Below, one piece after another: positions 55,504 through 64,000 of a stretch of DNA of 64,000 nt. Every line of letters begins with the position of its first letter. Position 1 is the stretch's first letter. A program made the translations under genes and the position numbers. The notes beneath the pieces were generated by a model that had not been told where the DNA came from, searched no databases, and worked only from the letters and a program-made list of their open reading frames with translations. This DNA is from an uncultured Alteromonadaceae bacterium (lineage in GTDB: Bacteria; Pseudomonadota; Gammaproteobacteria; Enterobacterales; Alteromonadaceae), in assembly GCA_913056495.1 (NCBI GenBank), contig CAJXMO010000001.1:186001-250000 (forward strand), read 5' to 3'.

Positions 55504-56526
55504 TTATTTCCAATAGCCCAATTTTTTACGCATTTTGAAATTTCGAACTAAATTGAGAGGTTTCTTTTTCGGGGCTTGTTTGCCATTTTGCAAAATATCA
55601 TCAACTGCTGCCAGAATTCTGGAGGAAGATAAGCCGTCCTGATAAGGATGCATTCTGGCGGTATATTGATTAATCCGGGTAATTTGTTCCTCATCGGCAT
55701 TCAAGGCCAGTTCAATCTTCTCTGCCAGCTTTTTGGGATTGGTAAAATCGATTAATTCGGGTTCAGGCTGAGCATTCTTGTAGGTTACAGCGGGTTTGCT
55801 GAGTAACATAAACTCGGTAATAATAGATGAGGTATCGGATAAAATCACATCGGCTGCATGTAATACAGGCGAGATAGCGGCATCTTCAACTATCTGCAAT
55901 TTAGCGTGAGCTGCCTGCTTAAATTGTTCGACCCAGTATTTGTCCATCTTGGGATGAAATTTTACCAGCCATTGCCAGTCTTTTTGATGGCTTAAATGCA
56001 CAATTTCTTCAAATAAATCCGGAGCACTGGTTAACGCCGGTGAAAAGGTTGGCGCAAATAAAATGCAAGGCAACTCAGGGCAATTAACCTGCATAGCCTG
56101 AGTTTTAAACAAAGGATCCAGCTTTGGCCAGCCGGTCTCAACTACATCAAAGTAAGGATGCTTGTTTGCTAGTTGCTTAAACTTATCAGTAAATAAAGGA
56201 CCTTGGGTACAATACAAATCAAAACAATCGCGAATGACAAAGTGGCCTTTTTTCTTCCATTCGAAACCATGAAAAACCTGTACTTTAATACCCGGAATAA
56301 AGTTAGGAATAATATTTCCGGGAACAAATGATGCTAGTGGATTAAATTCAACCGCACTGGCTGCATCCTGAGTATACTTCTCATCGGCATTAAATAAATC
56401 TAAGTTAACGGCATTGCCATAAACGAACCAAAGTACCTGATCGCCATTGGCTTTTATTTGTTGTTGTAATGGTCTGAGGATTTCAAATGAGTAGTTCTGG
56501 GCAATAAAAAATAGGTAATGTTTCAT
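55504..56526 (-). CDS. CDP-glycerol glycerophosphotransferase-family protein (second)
   Basis: This 340-residue protein of the TagB/TagF family is distinct from the copy at 53017. Motifs: KVQVFHGFEWKKKGHFVIRD, then VVETGWPKLDPLF, ILFAPTFSPALTSAP, WLVKFHPKMDKYW and AADVILSDTSSIITEFMLLSKPAVTY. The C-terminus is strongly basic (KKKPLNLVRNFKMRKKLGYWK), as expected for membrane attachment. It is convergent with tagD and divergent from gmhA. It likely transfers glycerol phosphate (or another CDP-activated polyol) to a glycan. Confidence 0.85.
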   Translation of the reverse strand: MKHYLFFIAQNYSFEILRPLQQQIKANGDQVLWFVYGNAVNLDLFNADEKYTQDAASAVEFNPLASFVPGNIIPNFIPGIKVQVFHGFEWKKKGHFVIRDCFDLYCTQGPLFTDKFKQLANKHPYFDVVETGWPKLDPLFKTQAMQVNCPELPCILFAPTFSPALTSAPDLFEEIVHLSHQKDWQWLVKFHPKMDKYWVEQFKQAAHAKLQIVEDAAISPVLHAADVILSDTSSIITEFMLLSKPAVTYKNAQPEPELIDFTNPKKLAEKIELALNADEEQITRINQYTARMHPYQDGLSSSRILAAVDDILQNGKQAPKKKPLNLVRNFKMRKKLGYWK

Positions 56527-56740
56527 TCAGCGTTTAGCTCCTTGCTTTGAGTTGCGTATGATGCCACAGGCCAATAATAAATCAAAAAGTTTCATCATTA
56601 TTCGCATTAAGTTTGTTTTTTAAGCAAAAAACTGAATTGCTATGCAGTTTTGATTTTGAATGACTACAATCGAATAACAATCCGGTGTATTCTTACCGAC
56701 TTATTTAAAAATGCTTTTCAAACCGCTAAGAGTGCTATTT

Positions 56741-57322
56741 ATGACGACATCTGTGCTTAAATCCAGTTTTGATCAAAACCTTGCAAGTCATATCGAACTA
56801 TTTAAAACCCTCTCAGTTCATCAGGATGAATTATTGCAACTTGTCGAACAATGTCGTTTGGCGCTCGAACAAGGCGGAAAAATTGTATTTTGTGGCAATG
56901 GCGGTAGCGCTGCCGACAGCCAGCATTTAGCGGCTGAGTTTGTCGTGCGTTTTAAGAAAAATCGAAAAGCGCTGGCTTCTATTGCGTTGACAACAGATTC
57001 GTCCATTTTAACCGCGCATTCAAATGATTTTGGATTTGATACCGTATTTAGCCGTCAGGTAGAAGCGCTATGTAGCGAAAAAGACGTTGTCATCGGCTTG
57101 TCTACTTCAGGTAAAAGTCCGAATGTGAATCTGGCTTTGCAAGCCGCTAATGAGCTAGGGGCTTATTCGGTTGCATTTACCGGTCGCGATGGCGGTTTAA
57201 TTAAAGATATTGCAAATCTATCTATTATTGTTGATCACCCGGAAACGGCACGCATTCAGGAAGCGCACTTATTTATGGGCCACTGGTTATGCGAAGCATT
57301 TGAACTTTTGATTGAGGACTAA
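56741..57322 (+). CDS. gmhA: Sedoheptulose-7-phosphate isomerase
   Basis: This 193-residue SIS-domain isomerase converts sedoheptulose 7-phosphate to D-glycero-manno-heptose 7-phosphate, the first step to ADP-heptose. Motifs: IVFCGNGGSAADSQHLAAEF, ALTTDSSILTAHSNDFGFD, VVIGLSTSGKSPNV and the catalytic RIQEAHLFMGHWLCE. ATG 56741 has AAGAG eight bases upstream; an ATG at 56711 lacks a ribosome site. hldE starts 6 bp later, so they form one operon. Confidence 0.95.
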   Translation: MTTSVLKSSFDQNLASHIELFKTLSVHQDELLQLVEQCRLALEQGGKIVFCGNGGSAADSQHLAAEFVVRFKKNRKALASIALTTDSSILTAHSNDFGFDTVFSRQVEALCSEKDVVIGLSTSGKSPNVNLALQAANELGAYSVAFTGRDGGLIKDIANLSIIVDHPETARIQEAHLFMGHWLCEAFELLIED

Positions 57323-57328
57323 TCACCT

Positions 57329-58771
57329 GTGAGCATAGATTTATCTGTATTTTCCCGTTTATCTAAAGCCAATATTTTAGTTGTTGGCGATATCATGCTT
57401 GATCGCTATTTTATTGGAGACTCACAGCGTATTTCGCCTGAAGCGCCTGTTCCTGTTGTGAAAATTAATCAGACTCAGGATAAAGTGGGTGGCGCTGCCA
57501 ACGTTGCACGTAATATTGCGCATTTAGATGGAAAAGTTGGTTTGTTAGGCATTGTTGGGCAGGATGAAAACGGCATTCGATTAAAGCAGTTGTTAGAGCA
57601 AGAGAGCATTCAATCTGAGCTGGTTGAGCAAAACAGCCAACCGACTATCACTAAATTAAGAGTGGTAAGCCGTCATCAGCAAGTTGTGCGGTTAGATTTT
57701 GAAGAGAATTTTGCGTTAGCACAGGCGAGTGAATTGCAGCAAAAATTTGAAGCCGTGGTTGATAAATATGATGCAGTCATCTTTTCTGATTATAATAAAG
57801 GCTCGTTAGCGCATATTTCAGCCATGATTCAAACCGCTAAGCAGGCCGGAAAAATTACTTTGGTTGACCCTAAGCAATCTGATTTAACGCTTTATAGAGG
57901 GGCAACTGTGATTACGCCTAACCTAGGCGAGTTTAAACTAGCCGGTGGCGATACCCAAAATGAAGATTCCATTACCGAATCTGCACGCAGTTTAATTGCT
58001 AATGCCGGGATTGATTCTATTTTATTGACCCGCAGTGAGCAGGGGATGTCGGCAATTTCACAAACAGAAAAAACCGATATGCCGGCAGAAGTACTGGAAG
58101 TGAGTGATGTTACAGGTGCCGGTGATACTGTCATTGCGACTTTAGCGGTTATGTTATCGGTTGGCCTATCCTTACCCGATGCTGCAAAAATGGCCAATTA
58201 TGCAGCGGGTATCGTGGTCGCTAAATTAGGCGCGGCAACCGTTAAACCGGAAGAGCTGGCAGCTAAATTTAATCAGGATTTGTTAACTCAGGGTCAGCAT
58301 TATCAATGCCCGTTTGATGATGTCTTGCAACATATAGAATTTGCCCGCCAGTGTGGTGAAAAAATTGTATTCACCAATGGCTGTTTTGATATTTTACATG
58401 CCGGCCATGTGGCTTATCTGGAGAAAGCAAAAGCTTTGGGTCACAGGCTCGTACTCGGCTTAAATACGGATGAAAGCATCAGCCGGTTAAAAGGCGCTGA
58501 CAGACCGGTTAACCCATTAGCTCAAAGAGCCGCTGTTATGACAGCGTTAAAGTCGGTTGACTGGGTGATTCCGTTTGGTGAAGCGGGTGATGATACGCCG
58601 CTTAAACTGATTCAGGCGGTTAAACCGGATGTTCTGGTTAAAGGCGGTGATTATTCAATAGATACCATAGTCGGCGCTGATTTTGTCCAGCAAAATGGCG
58701 GCGATGTTGTGGTAATCGAATTTGTTGATGGCTGCTCAACCACGAATGTAATTAAAAAAATACGTGGCTGA
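57329..58771 (+). CDS. hldE: Bifunctional heptose-7-phosphate kinase / heptose-1-phosphate adenylyltransferase
   Basis: This 480-residue fused enzyme of ADP-heptose synthesis has an N-terminal ribokinase-fold domain: [20 protein letters not shown], then [17 protein letters not shown] and the catalytic [15 protein letters not shown]. The C-terminal cytidylyltransferase-fold domain, from about residue 345, has [20 protein letters not shown] with the HxGH site. This layout is that of gammaproteobacterial HldE. The GTG start is 6 bp from the gmhA stop. A REP-like hairpin follows the stop. Confidence 0.97.
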   Translation: MSIDLSVFSRLSKANILVVGDIMLDRYFIGDSQRISPEAPVPVVKINQTQDKVGGAANVARNIAHLDGKVGLLGIVGQDENGIRLKQLLEQESIQSELVEQNSQPTITKLRVVSRHQQVVRLDFEENFALAQASELQQKFEAVVDKYDAVIFSDYNKGSLAHISAMIQTAKQAGKITLVDPKQSDLTLYRGATVITPNLGEFKLAGGDTQNEDSITESARSLIANAGIDSILLTRSEQGMSAISQTEKTDMPAEVLEVSDVTGAGDTVIATLAVMLSVGLSLPDAAKMANYAAGIVVAKLGAATVKPEELAAKFNQDLLTQGQHYQCPFDDVLQHIEFARQCGEKIVFTNGCFDILHAGHVAYLEKAKALGHRLVLGLNTDESISRLKGADRPVNPLAQRAAVMTALKSVDWVIPFGEAGDDTPLKLIQAVKPDVLVKGGDYSIDTIVGADFVQQNGGDVVVIEFVDGCSTTNVIKKIRG

Positions 58772-58790
58772 GTTTTTTATTGTGCGTCGC

Positions 58791-58874
58791 AATAGCATAT
58801 CTGAACACGCTGTAAACCCTTCCATGGGCGCTTCGCTGCAACTTCCTTGTTGCAGCGAGTTCAGATTCGCTATT
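58791..58874. repeat. REP-like nested hairpin element
   Basis: TCGCTGCAAC (58833-58842) pairs with GTTGCAGCGA (58849-58858); outside it ATCTGAAC (58799-58806) pairs with GTTCAGAT (58859-58866), and AATAGC (58791-58796) with GCTATT (58869-58874). The asymmetric arm 58807-58832 would bulge. Such structures resemble repetitive extragenic palindromes seen in many gammaproteobacteria. Confidence 0.6.
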
Positions 58875-58954
58875 TCTACTCCCAGTTATGTGTTTCCACT
58901 TGAGCGCCTTTCAAGTAATTGCGGTTAATATGCTGATGGAGATAGGTTACTGTT

Positions 58955-60241
58955 TTGGATAAACCCAGTTCGTTAAAAGCTAAATTAAGTTTATTATTAT
59001 ATTCGCTGGCCGGATATCTGTTATTGCCCATTATTTTGCTTTACCTGGCAAGACGAATGTTAAAAAGCAAAGATTATCAACAAGGTTTCTGGCAAAGACT
59101 GGGGTTTATTCCCAAACAATATCAGGGCTGTATTCATATTCACTGTGCTTCACTGGGGGAGGTGAATGCAGCTAAAAGCCTAATACAACAGCTTGTTGAG
59201 CTGTATCCTTCGAAACAAATTCTGGTTACCAATTCAACGCCGACTGGCGCGGCTCAGGTTAACACTTTATTTTCTGGTAAAGTGACTCAGCTTATGGCGC
59301 CTATTGATACTTGGGGAGCCAGCCGCAGATTTGCCCGCCGGATTCGTCCTCAGCTCTCTATTTTTACCGAAGTGGAAATCTGGCCTAACTGGCTGCACGC
59401 GCTTAAAAGAAACGATGCAAAATTATTACTGGCCAATGCTCGTTTGTCCGAAAAATCATTTAAACGCTATCAAAAATTTTCAGCGCTATTTTTACCCTGT
59501 ATAGCCTGTTTTGACTGGATAGGTTGTCAAAGTAAAACCGTTGCTGAGCGCTACCAAACGCTGTCTGCATCTAAAGTCGTGAGCACAGGCAATTTAAAAT
59601 TTGATATTAAGATGTCTGAAAACTTAACCGAAAAAGTTATTGAATTGGGCAATCTGGTAGAAGGTCAGCGTGATATCTGGGTGGGGGCGAGTGTTCATCC
59701 GATTGAATATCAGGCTGTTATTTCGGCCCATCTGCAACTGAAAAAAGCGCTTCCTAATATCTTATTGATTCTGGTACCGCGCCACCCGGAACAATTCGAG
59801 TCGGTTGCAAGTTATTTAACCGAGCAACAGATAGCATTTGTCAAACGTTCCGAAAAACAAAGCGTCAGCAAACATACCAGCGTTTGGCTGATAGATACTT
59901 TGGGTGAATTGATTTCATTTTATGCTTTTTCTGATATGGCATTTGTGGGTGGCAGTTTGGTTAACCGCGGCGGGCATAATCCGTTAGAGCCAGCTGCCTT
60001 AGCTAAACCGGTTTTAATGGGTCCTTTTCAGGATAATTGTCTCGAAATCTGTCAGGCTTTACGCGAGAAGCGAGCACTAGGGACAATTGAAAATCCCGAT
60101 GAACTGGCCAATGCACTGCTAAGATTGTGGTCTGAACCAGCGCTTTACCAGCAAGCAGCAGTCGGTGCCAATGACGTTATTATGGAAAATCAGGGCGCTA
60201 CCGAACAAACGCTGGACGCGATAAGAGTGCAAGTCATCTAA
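58955..60241 (+). CDS. Kdo transferase (WaaA family), second copy
   Basis: This 428-residue glycosyltransferase has the full WaaA plan: an N-terminal membrane segment (LLLYSLAGYLLLPIILLYLA), then IHIHCASLGEVNAAKSLI with the catalytic Glu, VTNSTPTGAAQV, FTEVEIWPNWLHAL, LLANARLSEKSFKRYQ, STGNLKFDIKM and FVGGSLVNRGGHNPLEPAA. It differs throughout from the first copy at 47108-48448, so this is an old paralogue or a transferred gene. It starts with TTG 58955. The two copies may add successive Kdo residues or act on different acceptors. It lies near kdkA and the heptose genes. Confidence 0.9.
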   Translation: MDKPSSLKAKLSLLLYSLAGYLLLPIILLYLARRMLKSKDYQQGFWQRLGFIPKQYQGCIHIHCASLGEVNAAKSLIQQLVELYPSKQILVTNSTPTGAAQVNTLFSGKVTQLMAPIDTWGASRRFARRIRPQLSIFTEVEIWPNWLHALKRNDAKLLLANARLSEKSFKRYQKFSALFLPCIACFDWIGCQSKTVAERYQTLSASKVVSTGNLKFDIKMSENLTEKVIELGNLVEGQRDIWVGASVHPIEYQAVISAHLQLKKALPNILLILVPRHPEQFESVASYLTEQQIAFVKRSEKQSVSKHTSVWLIDTLGELISFYAFSDMAFVGGSLVNRGGHNPLEPAALAKPVLMGPFQDNCLEICQALREKRALGTIENPDELANALLRLWSEPALYQQAAVGANDVIMENQGATEQTLDAIRVQVI

Positions 60242-60251
60242 GCATTTACTT

Positions 60252-60275
60252 GAGTATTTATTTATTCAAATACTC
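60252..60275. terminator. Weak hairpin after the second waaA-like gene
   Basis: GAGTATTT (60252-60259) pairs with AAATACTC (60268-60275); no T-run follows. Confidence 0.35.
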
Positions 60276-60347
60276 GAAATAAAAATAGAATTGAACTAAG
60301 GTAATAATTACTCAACGAAAGGAAATATACCTGATTGGAGGTATAAG

Positions 60348-61094
60348 ATGAGTTTCCCCTACCGAGCGATTTTGTTTGATCTCAGTGGTGTTTTATATCA
60401 GGGCAGCCAGTTGATTGACGGGGCTGTCACCGCGATAAAAAAAGCCCGTAGTCTGAATTTAACCCTGCGTTTTGTGACTAATACGGCGAGCAAACCCAGC
60501 CATCAGATATTAGCCGATTTAGTGGAAATGGGCATTAAAGTGGAACCGGATGAATTGTTTACTGCACCCATTGCAGCGAAACATTATATTCAATCACATC
60601 AGTTACGCCCATATTGTTTAATTCACAAAGCGATTAAAACTGACTTTGCTAAAATCAATCAAACCCGGCCAAATTGTGTTTTACTGGGTGATGCCGGTGA
60701 TGATCTCAATTATCAGACTTTAAATGTTGCATTTCAATTGTGTCAGCAAGGCGCACCTTTAATTGGGATTGGCATGAATAAATATTACCGGACAGATGAT
60801 GGATTGGTGCTGGATGCTGGCCCTTTTATTCAGGCGGTTGGATGGGCGGCGGATTGTGAACCTATTATTATGGGTAAACCTGCGGCTGGTTTTTTTCAGC
60901 AAGTAGTCGCATCTACCGGATTTAAAGCCGAAGAGTGCCTGATGGTAGGAGATGACGTTCAGGCGGATATTTGCGGTGCAATCGATGCCGGTTTAAATGC
61001 CTGCCTGGTACAAACGGGCAAATACCAGCCGGGTGACCTAAAACGCCTGCCAGCCAACGCTAAGTGTATTCGTTCTGTTGCGAGCTTATTTTAA
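60348..61094 (+). CDS. HAD-superfamily hydrolase (HAD-IIA, LHPP-like)
   Basis: This 248-residue haloacid-dehalogenase-fold phosphatase begins with motif I AILFDLSGVLYQGSQLIDGA, in which the second acidic residue is replaced by Ser as in the TIGR01458/LHPP branch. Motif II is LRFVTNTASKPS, with Thr, the substrate cap has GMNKYYRTDDGLVLDAG, and motif IV is CLMVGDDVQADICGAIDAG. Animal LHPP acts on phospholysine/phosphohistidine; the bacterial substrate is unknown. The ATG has GGAGG just upstream, and the gene seems independently expressed. Confidence 0.87.
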   Translation: MSFPYRAILFDLSGVLYQGSQLIDGAVTAIKKARSLNLTLRFVTNTASKPSHQILADLVEMGIKVEPDELFTAPIAAKHYIQSHQLRPYCLIHKAIKTDFAKINQTRPNCVLLGDAGDDLNYQTLNVAFQLCQQGAPLIGIGMNKYYRTDDGLVLDAGPFIQAVGWAADCEPIIMGKPAAGFFQQVVASTGFKAEECLMVGDDVQADICGAIDAGLNACLVQTGKYQPGDLKRLPANAKCIRSVASLF

Positions 61095-61154
61095 AGGTCA
61101 ATACACCCTAGCTTATGTTAGAATTCGGTTTTTAGCTAAAACTGAAGTGATATT

Positions 61155-61970
61155 ATGCTCGGCTGTATACGTAAATTAAAGTCAGAACTGACTGCTCCTG
61201 TTCAATACCATTTGCCTTTAGGTGAACAAACTGTCAATTTAAATCAGTACATTGGCAAGTCGATAAAACTCACTCATACCGGCAATATTTATTGCTTAAA
61301 CTGCAATAAAAAAACTAAAAAGAGCTTTTCACAAGGGTATTGTTTTGGTTGCATGCGCAAACTGGCTGCCTGCGATATGTGTATTATGAAGCCTGAAACC
61401 TGTCATCATCATTTAGGTACTTGCCGTGAACCTCAATGGGGTGAAGATAATTGCATGATTGCGCATTATGTTTATCTTGCGAATACCTCTGGCTTAAAAG
61501 TCGGTATTACCCGCCATTCACAGGTTCCAACGCGTTGGATAGATCAGGGGGCTACTCAGGCCTTACCTATTTTCAAAGTGAAAACGCGTTTGATCTCAGG
61601 ATTGGTTGAAATTGCCTTGGCCGAGTTTATCGCAGATAAAACAAATTGGCGTGCGTTATTAAAAGGCAACAATGAACCTCTGGATTTACAAGCGAAAGCG
61701 GCAGAGTTAAAACCGCTTATTGAAGAAAAGCTAGCTGATATCAAATTGCAATTTGGTGAAGATGCAGTTGAGTCTCTCGATGAAACTGTGGTTGACTTAA
61801 GTTTTCCGGTAACCCAGTATCCGGAAAAAATTAAATCTTTTAATTTTGACAAAGACCCGCTTGTATCCGGCGTACTGGAGGGGATAAAAGGTCAGTATTT
61901 AATTTTTGATACAGGCGTGATTAATATCCGTAAATTCACTTCTTACGAATGTGAATTTGAGGCTCTGTAA
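61155..61970 (+). CDS. DUF2797-family zinc-ribbon protein
   Basis: This 271-residue protein of unknown function has a DUF2797 signature: NIYCLNCNKKTKKSFSQGYC, then FGCMRKLAACDMCIMKPE and CHHHLGTCREPQWG, a set of zinc-ligand cysteines and histidines. AHYVYLANTSGLKVGITR resembles the GIY-YIG-like start of the second domain. It sits alone between the HAD gene and the convergent kdkA, 10 bp from the latter's stop. No function should be inferred from the envelope neighbours. Confidence 0.83.
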   Translation: MLGCIRKLKSELTAPVQYHLPLGEQTVNLNQYIGKSIKLTHTGNIYCLNCNKKTKKSFSQGYCFGCMRKLAACDMCIMKPETCHHHLGTCREPQWGEDNCMIAHYVYLANTSGLKVGITRHSQVPTRWIDQGATQALPIFKVKTRLISGLVEIALAEFIADKTNWRALLKGNNEPLDLQAKAAELKPLIEEKLADIKLQFGEDAVESLDETVVDLSFPVTQYPEKIKSFNFDKDPLVSGVLEGIKGQYLIFDTGVINIRKFTSYECEFEAL

Positions 61971-61980
61971 GCACGACGGG

Positions 61981-62739
61981 TTATTTTTGCAATTGATTGC
62001 GGTAACCCGTCAGTAGCGACTGCCAGTTTTCCATCGTCCAGAAAAATTGTTGTTGCCGTGCTTTCTCTTTTTTTAGGGAGACTAATAATCTGTTGATGTT
62101 ATTTTGCTGCCATGAGGCATTCTGGGGTTTAAAACAGCCACGATCAAAATCAATCACCCAGACGGTGTCCTGCAGGTCGAGCATAATATTATGAATGTTT
62201 AAATCTGCATGAAAAACACCCGCCTGATGAAAACGGGCGATAGTTTGCCCTATGTTTTGCCAGATAGAATTGTCCAGGCTGCGTTTTTTTAGGATGTGAA
62301 ATACGTCTTCAGCCTCTTCTATTTGCTGCATTATGATATCTGCCGAATACAAATGCATGCGTCTGGTCAAACGCGCTGCAACTGGTGTCGGAACCGGTAA
62401 GTTCAGAGCCTTCATTTGTTCAAGTAAATCAAATTCACGATAAACCCGGCTGCGTTTTAATCCGGTATAAAAATAACCGTCATTTGCGATTTTGCCGATT
62501 AAGCCGCCGCGGTAGTAGTGCCGCAATACATAGTTTGTCTGATTAAACTGAAAAAAATACGTGGTATTGCGACCTATCGATTGACCTGTGATGGCATTTT
62601 GTTGTTGCCAGTATTGCGCATTAAACCAATGCTGATTCAGTGGCAGGGTATTCTGGTTCGGCGTAATCAGAAAGTCTTGTTTGGCAAGCTTGGATATTAT
62701 CGGCAAAACGGTATGGGCTCTTAAACTAATATTGGCCAA
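61981..62739 (-). CDS. kdkA: Kdo kinase
   Basis: This 252-residue kinase phosphorylates Kdo in the lipopolysaccharide inner core. Motifs: GRNTTYFFQFNQTNYVLRHYYRGGLIGKI, then FHADLNIHNIMLDLQDTVWV with the catalytic Asp, and IDFDRGCFKPQ with the metal Asp. The pattern matches Haemophilus KdkA along its length. The start is a TTG at 62739, with no usable ATG in range. In Haemophilus and Vibrio, KdkA occurs with a WaaA that adds one Kdo; here two WaaA-like genes coexist. It is divergent from the heptosyltransferase gene. Confidence 0.9.
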   Translation of the reverse strand: MANISLRAHTVLPIISKLAKQDFLITPNQNTLPLNQHWFNAQYWQQQNAITGQSIGRNTTYFFQFNQTNYVLRHYYRGGLIGKIANDGYFYTGLKRSRVYREFDLLEQMKALNLPVPTPVAARLTRRMHLYSADIIMQQIEEAEDVFHILKKRSLDNSIWQNIGQTIARFHQAGVFHADLNIHNIMLDLQDTVWVIDFDRGCFKPQNASWQQNNINRLLVSLKKEKARQQQFFWTMENWQSLLTGYRNQLQK

Positions 62740-62871
62740 GTATACTGAAAGTCAGTTTATTTGCGAAGAGGATGGCACCATCCACGGGGTTTTATTTTGT
62801 TATCTGCCTAAACTATGGCAAAATTTTGTAATTATTAATTGTGCGCTCATTTATAAGGCTTTTTTTGTTCA

Positions 62872-63927
62872 ATGACCTCTAGCCAGACCATTCAATCTAT
62901 CTGTATTTTACGCCTGTCTGCAATTGGTGATGTATGCCACGCTGTGGCCAGTGTACAGGCTATTCAGAAACGATATCCAAATGCCAGAATCACCTGGGTG
63001 ATTGGTAAAATCGAAGCCATGTTATTAAAAGATTTACCCGGTGTTCGTTTTGTTATATTTGATAAAAAACAAGGCTGGGCAGCGTATCGCCAGTTAAAAA
63101 AAGATTTACCCGAGCAATTTGATGTTTTATTACATATGCAGGTTGCTTTACGAGCCAACATCGCAGCCTTTTTTATCAAAGCCAGACGAAAAATTGGCTT
63201 TGCCCCCCATTTATCTAAAGAACTGCATAGTCTGGTCATCAATGAAAGTTGTGAAGCCGAATCTCAGCCGCATGTATTAGAAGGATTTCAAGCTTTTGCT
63301 AAAGTGATAGATGTACCTGATTTTGAACCTGAATGGTTTATTCCGGTTTCAGCTGCTGATAGTGACTGGGCCAAGCGGCAGTATGACGCGGCAAAACCTG
63401 TATTAGTGATTGCGCCGGCTGCAAGCAAAGCTGAACGAAACTGGCTTGCTGAGCGGTATGCTCAGATAGCGGACTATGCTTTTGATAAAGGTTTTCAGGT
63501 TATTTTAAGTGGCGGACCAACTAAGATGGAAAAGCAACTGGCCGCTGAGATAATACAGGCCAGCCAGAACGAAATTAAAGATTGTGTCGGGCAATCCAGT
63601 TTAAAACAATTGCTGGCTTTATTGGCTCAAGCCGATATTGTAATCGCGCCTGATACAGGTCCAGCCCATATGGCCATAACTCAAGGCACACCCGTAATAG
63701 GTTTGTATGCACACAGTAATCCGGCAAGAACCGGGCCTTATACCTGTCAGCATTATGTGGTTGAGGTTTATCACCAACATCTAAAAGCGCAATATGAAAA
63801 AACGGCCGAACAACTTAAATGGGGAACCCGGGTTAAGGGGGAAAATTTAATGGCGGACATCAGCACAGACGCAGTCAAAGCTATGTTTGACCGTGTTGTT
63901 GAAGAGCGGGGCATCTTGAGTGAATAA
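62872..63927 (+). CDS. Lipopolysaccharide heptosyltransferase (GT9 family)
   Basis: This 351-residue GT-B enzyme of family 9 transfers heptose from ADP-heptose to the inner core. Motifs: SICILRLSAIGDVCHAVASV, then ITWVIGKIEAMLL, RKIGFAPHLSKELHS, VIAPAASKAERNWLAERYAQ and the signature VIAPDTGPAHMAITQGTPVI with GLYAHSNPARTGPY. The family includes WaaC, WaaF and WaaQ; this one cannot be assigned further by eye. It overlaps the start of gmhB by 8 bp, so heptose synthesis and transfer are coupled. Confidence 0.9.
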   Translation: MTSSQTIQSICILRLSAIGDVCHAVASVQAIQKRYPNARITWVIGKIEAMLLKDLPGVRFVIFDKKQGWAAYRQLKKDLPEQFDVLLHMQVALRANIAAFFIKARRKIGFAPHLSKELHSLVINESCEAESQPHVLEGFQAFAKVIDVPDFEPEWFIPVSAADSDWAKRQYDAAKPVLVIAPAASKAERNWLAERYAQIADYAFDKGFQVILSGGPTKMEKQLAAEIIQASQNEIKDCVGQSSLKQLLALLAQADIVIAPDTGPAHMAITQGTPVIGLYAHSNPARTGPYTCQHYVVEVYHQHLKAQYEKTAEQLKWGTRVKGENLMADISTDAVKAMFDRVVEERGILSE

Positions 63928-64000
63928 AGCACTATTGTTAGATAGAGACGGTATTATTAATCATGACCATGCTTATGTTCATAAAGTTGAAAATTTTGAT
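63920..64000 (+). CDS. gmhB: Heptose-1,7-bisphosphate phosphatase GmhB (5' part)
   Basis: The GTG at 63920 overlaps the heptosyltransferase stop and opens a frame of 27 codons to the window edge, beginning MNKALLLDRDGIINHDHAYV and going on to HKVENFD. This is the GmhB start (HAD motif I LDRDGxIN, then the conserved YVHK..dF). The enzyme removes the 7-phosphate of D-glycero-manno-heptose bisphosphate, the third step of ADP-heptose synthesis with GmhA and HldE. The rest lies outside the window. Confidence 0.9.
   Translation, partial: MNKALLLDRDGIINHDHAYVHKVENFD

Noticed and set aside
49474..56526. Integrated prophage or genomic island with integrase
   Set aside because: Mixed strands and repeats suggest exchange, but no integrase, tRNA or att site is visible.

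Overview
The window reads as chromosomal DNA of a marine gammaproteobacterium, most likely of the Alteromonadales. The evidence is the gene set: MutH and RlmA in one unit, PdhR-aceE-aceF-lpdA, YbaM, YbiT, HldE, KdkA, MetJ-type operators in front of metK, and the porin/binding-protein/diguanylate-cyclase trio. Base composition is AT-leaning and genes are tightly packed. A genus such as Catenovulum is possible, but I cannot fix it from sequence alone. No rRNA, tRNA, CRISPR array, prophage or intact insertion sequence was seen.

Layout. 1-4.3 kb: the N-terminal 666 residues of a TonB-dependent receptor (minus strand, cut by the window edge) behind a promoter with MetJ-like boxes; the small gene ybaM; a ComFB-family gene; and an RpoE/ChrR-type sigma/anti-sigma pair. 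4.3-10.7 kb: a Cys/Met PLP enzyme, an OsmC protein, a DUF1289 protein, a MITE-like inverted-repeat element, a CheX-like protein, YjbQ, a chemoreceptor and TrpS. 10.8-14.2 kb: an outer-membrane barrel, a small phosphate-binding-like protein and a convergent diguanylate cyclase. 14.4-20.0 kb: a complete yejABEF peptide ABC transporter. 20.1-26.6 kb: pabA, an HDOD gene, rlmA-mutH, sapC, an SprT-like gene and metK behind a clear MetJ operator. 26.9-35.3 kb: a class V aminotransferase, then pdhR-aceE-aceF-lpdA with a perfect PdhR operator and a strong terminator. 35.3-47.0 kb: a decayed GFA-type gene end, an HPP membrane protein with a divergent LysR regulator, ybiT, leuA with a divergent Lrp-type regulator, the TIGR03546/TIGR03545 pair, and xylR followed by an orphan histidine kinase.

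47.1-64.0 kb is an envelope-glycan region. It carries the ADP-heptose pathway (gmhA, hldE, start of gmhB), two separate waaA (Kdo transferase) paralogues, kdkA (Kdo kinase) and a heptosyltransferase. Inside it lies a block of frequently changing strand with a TupA-like ATP-grasp gene, three glycosyltransferases, a TagD-type glycerol-3-phosphate cytidylyltransferase, two CDP-glycerol glycerophosphotransferase-family proteins and a LicD-family protein. Together these suggest a lipopolysaccharide or capsule carrying glycerol-phosphate-type groups built with teichoic-acid-style enzymes. This is the least ordinary biology in the window. A structured MITE-like element and a REP-like hairpin sit in the same region, consistent with rearrangement.

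Most of the rest is conserved housekeeping. The other signals worth attention are regulatory (MetJ boxes before the receptor gene, an ECF-type autoregulatory promoter, a perfect 34-bp palindrome) or traces of decay (the GFA remnant).
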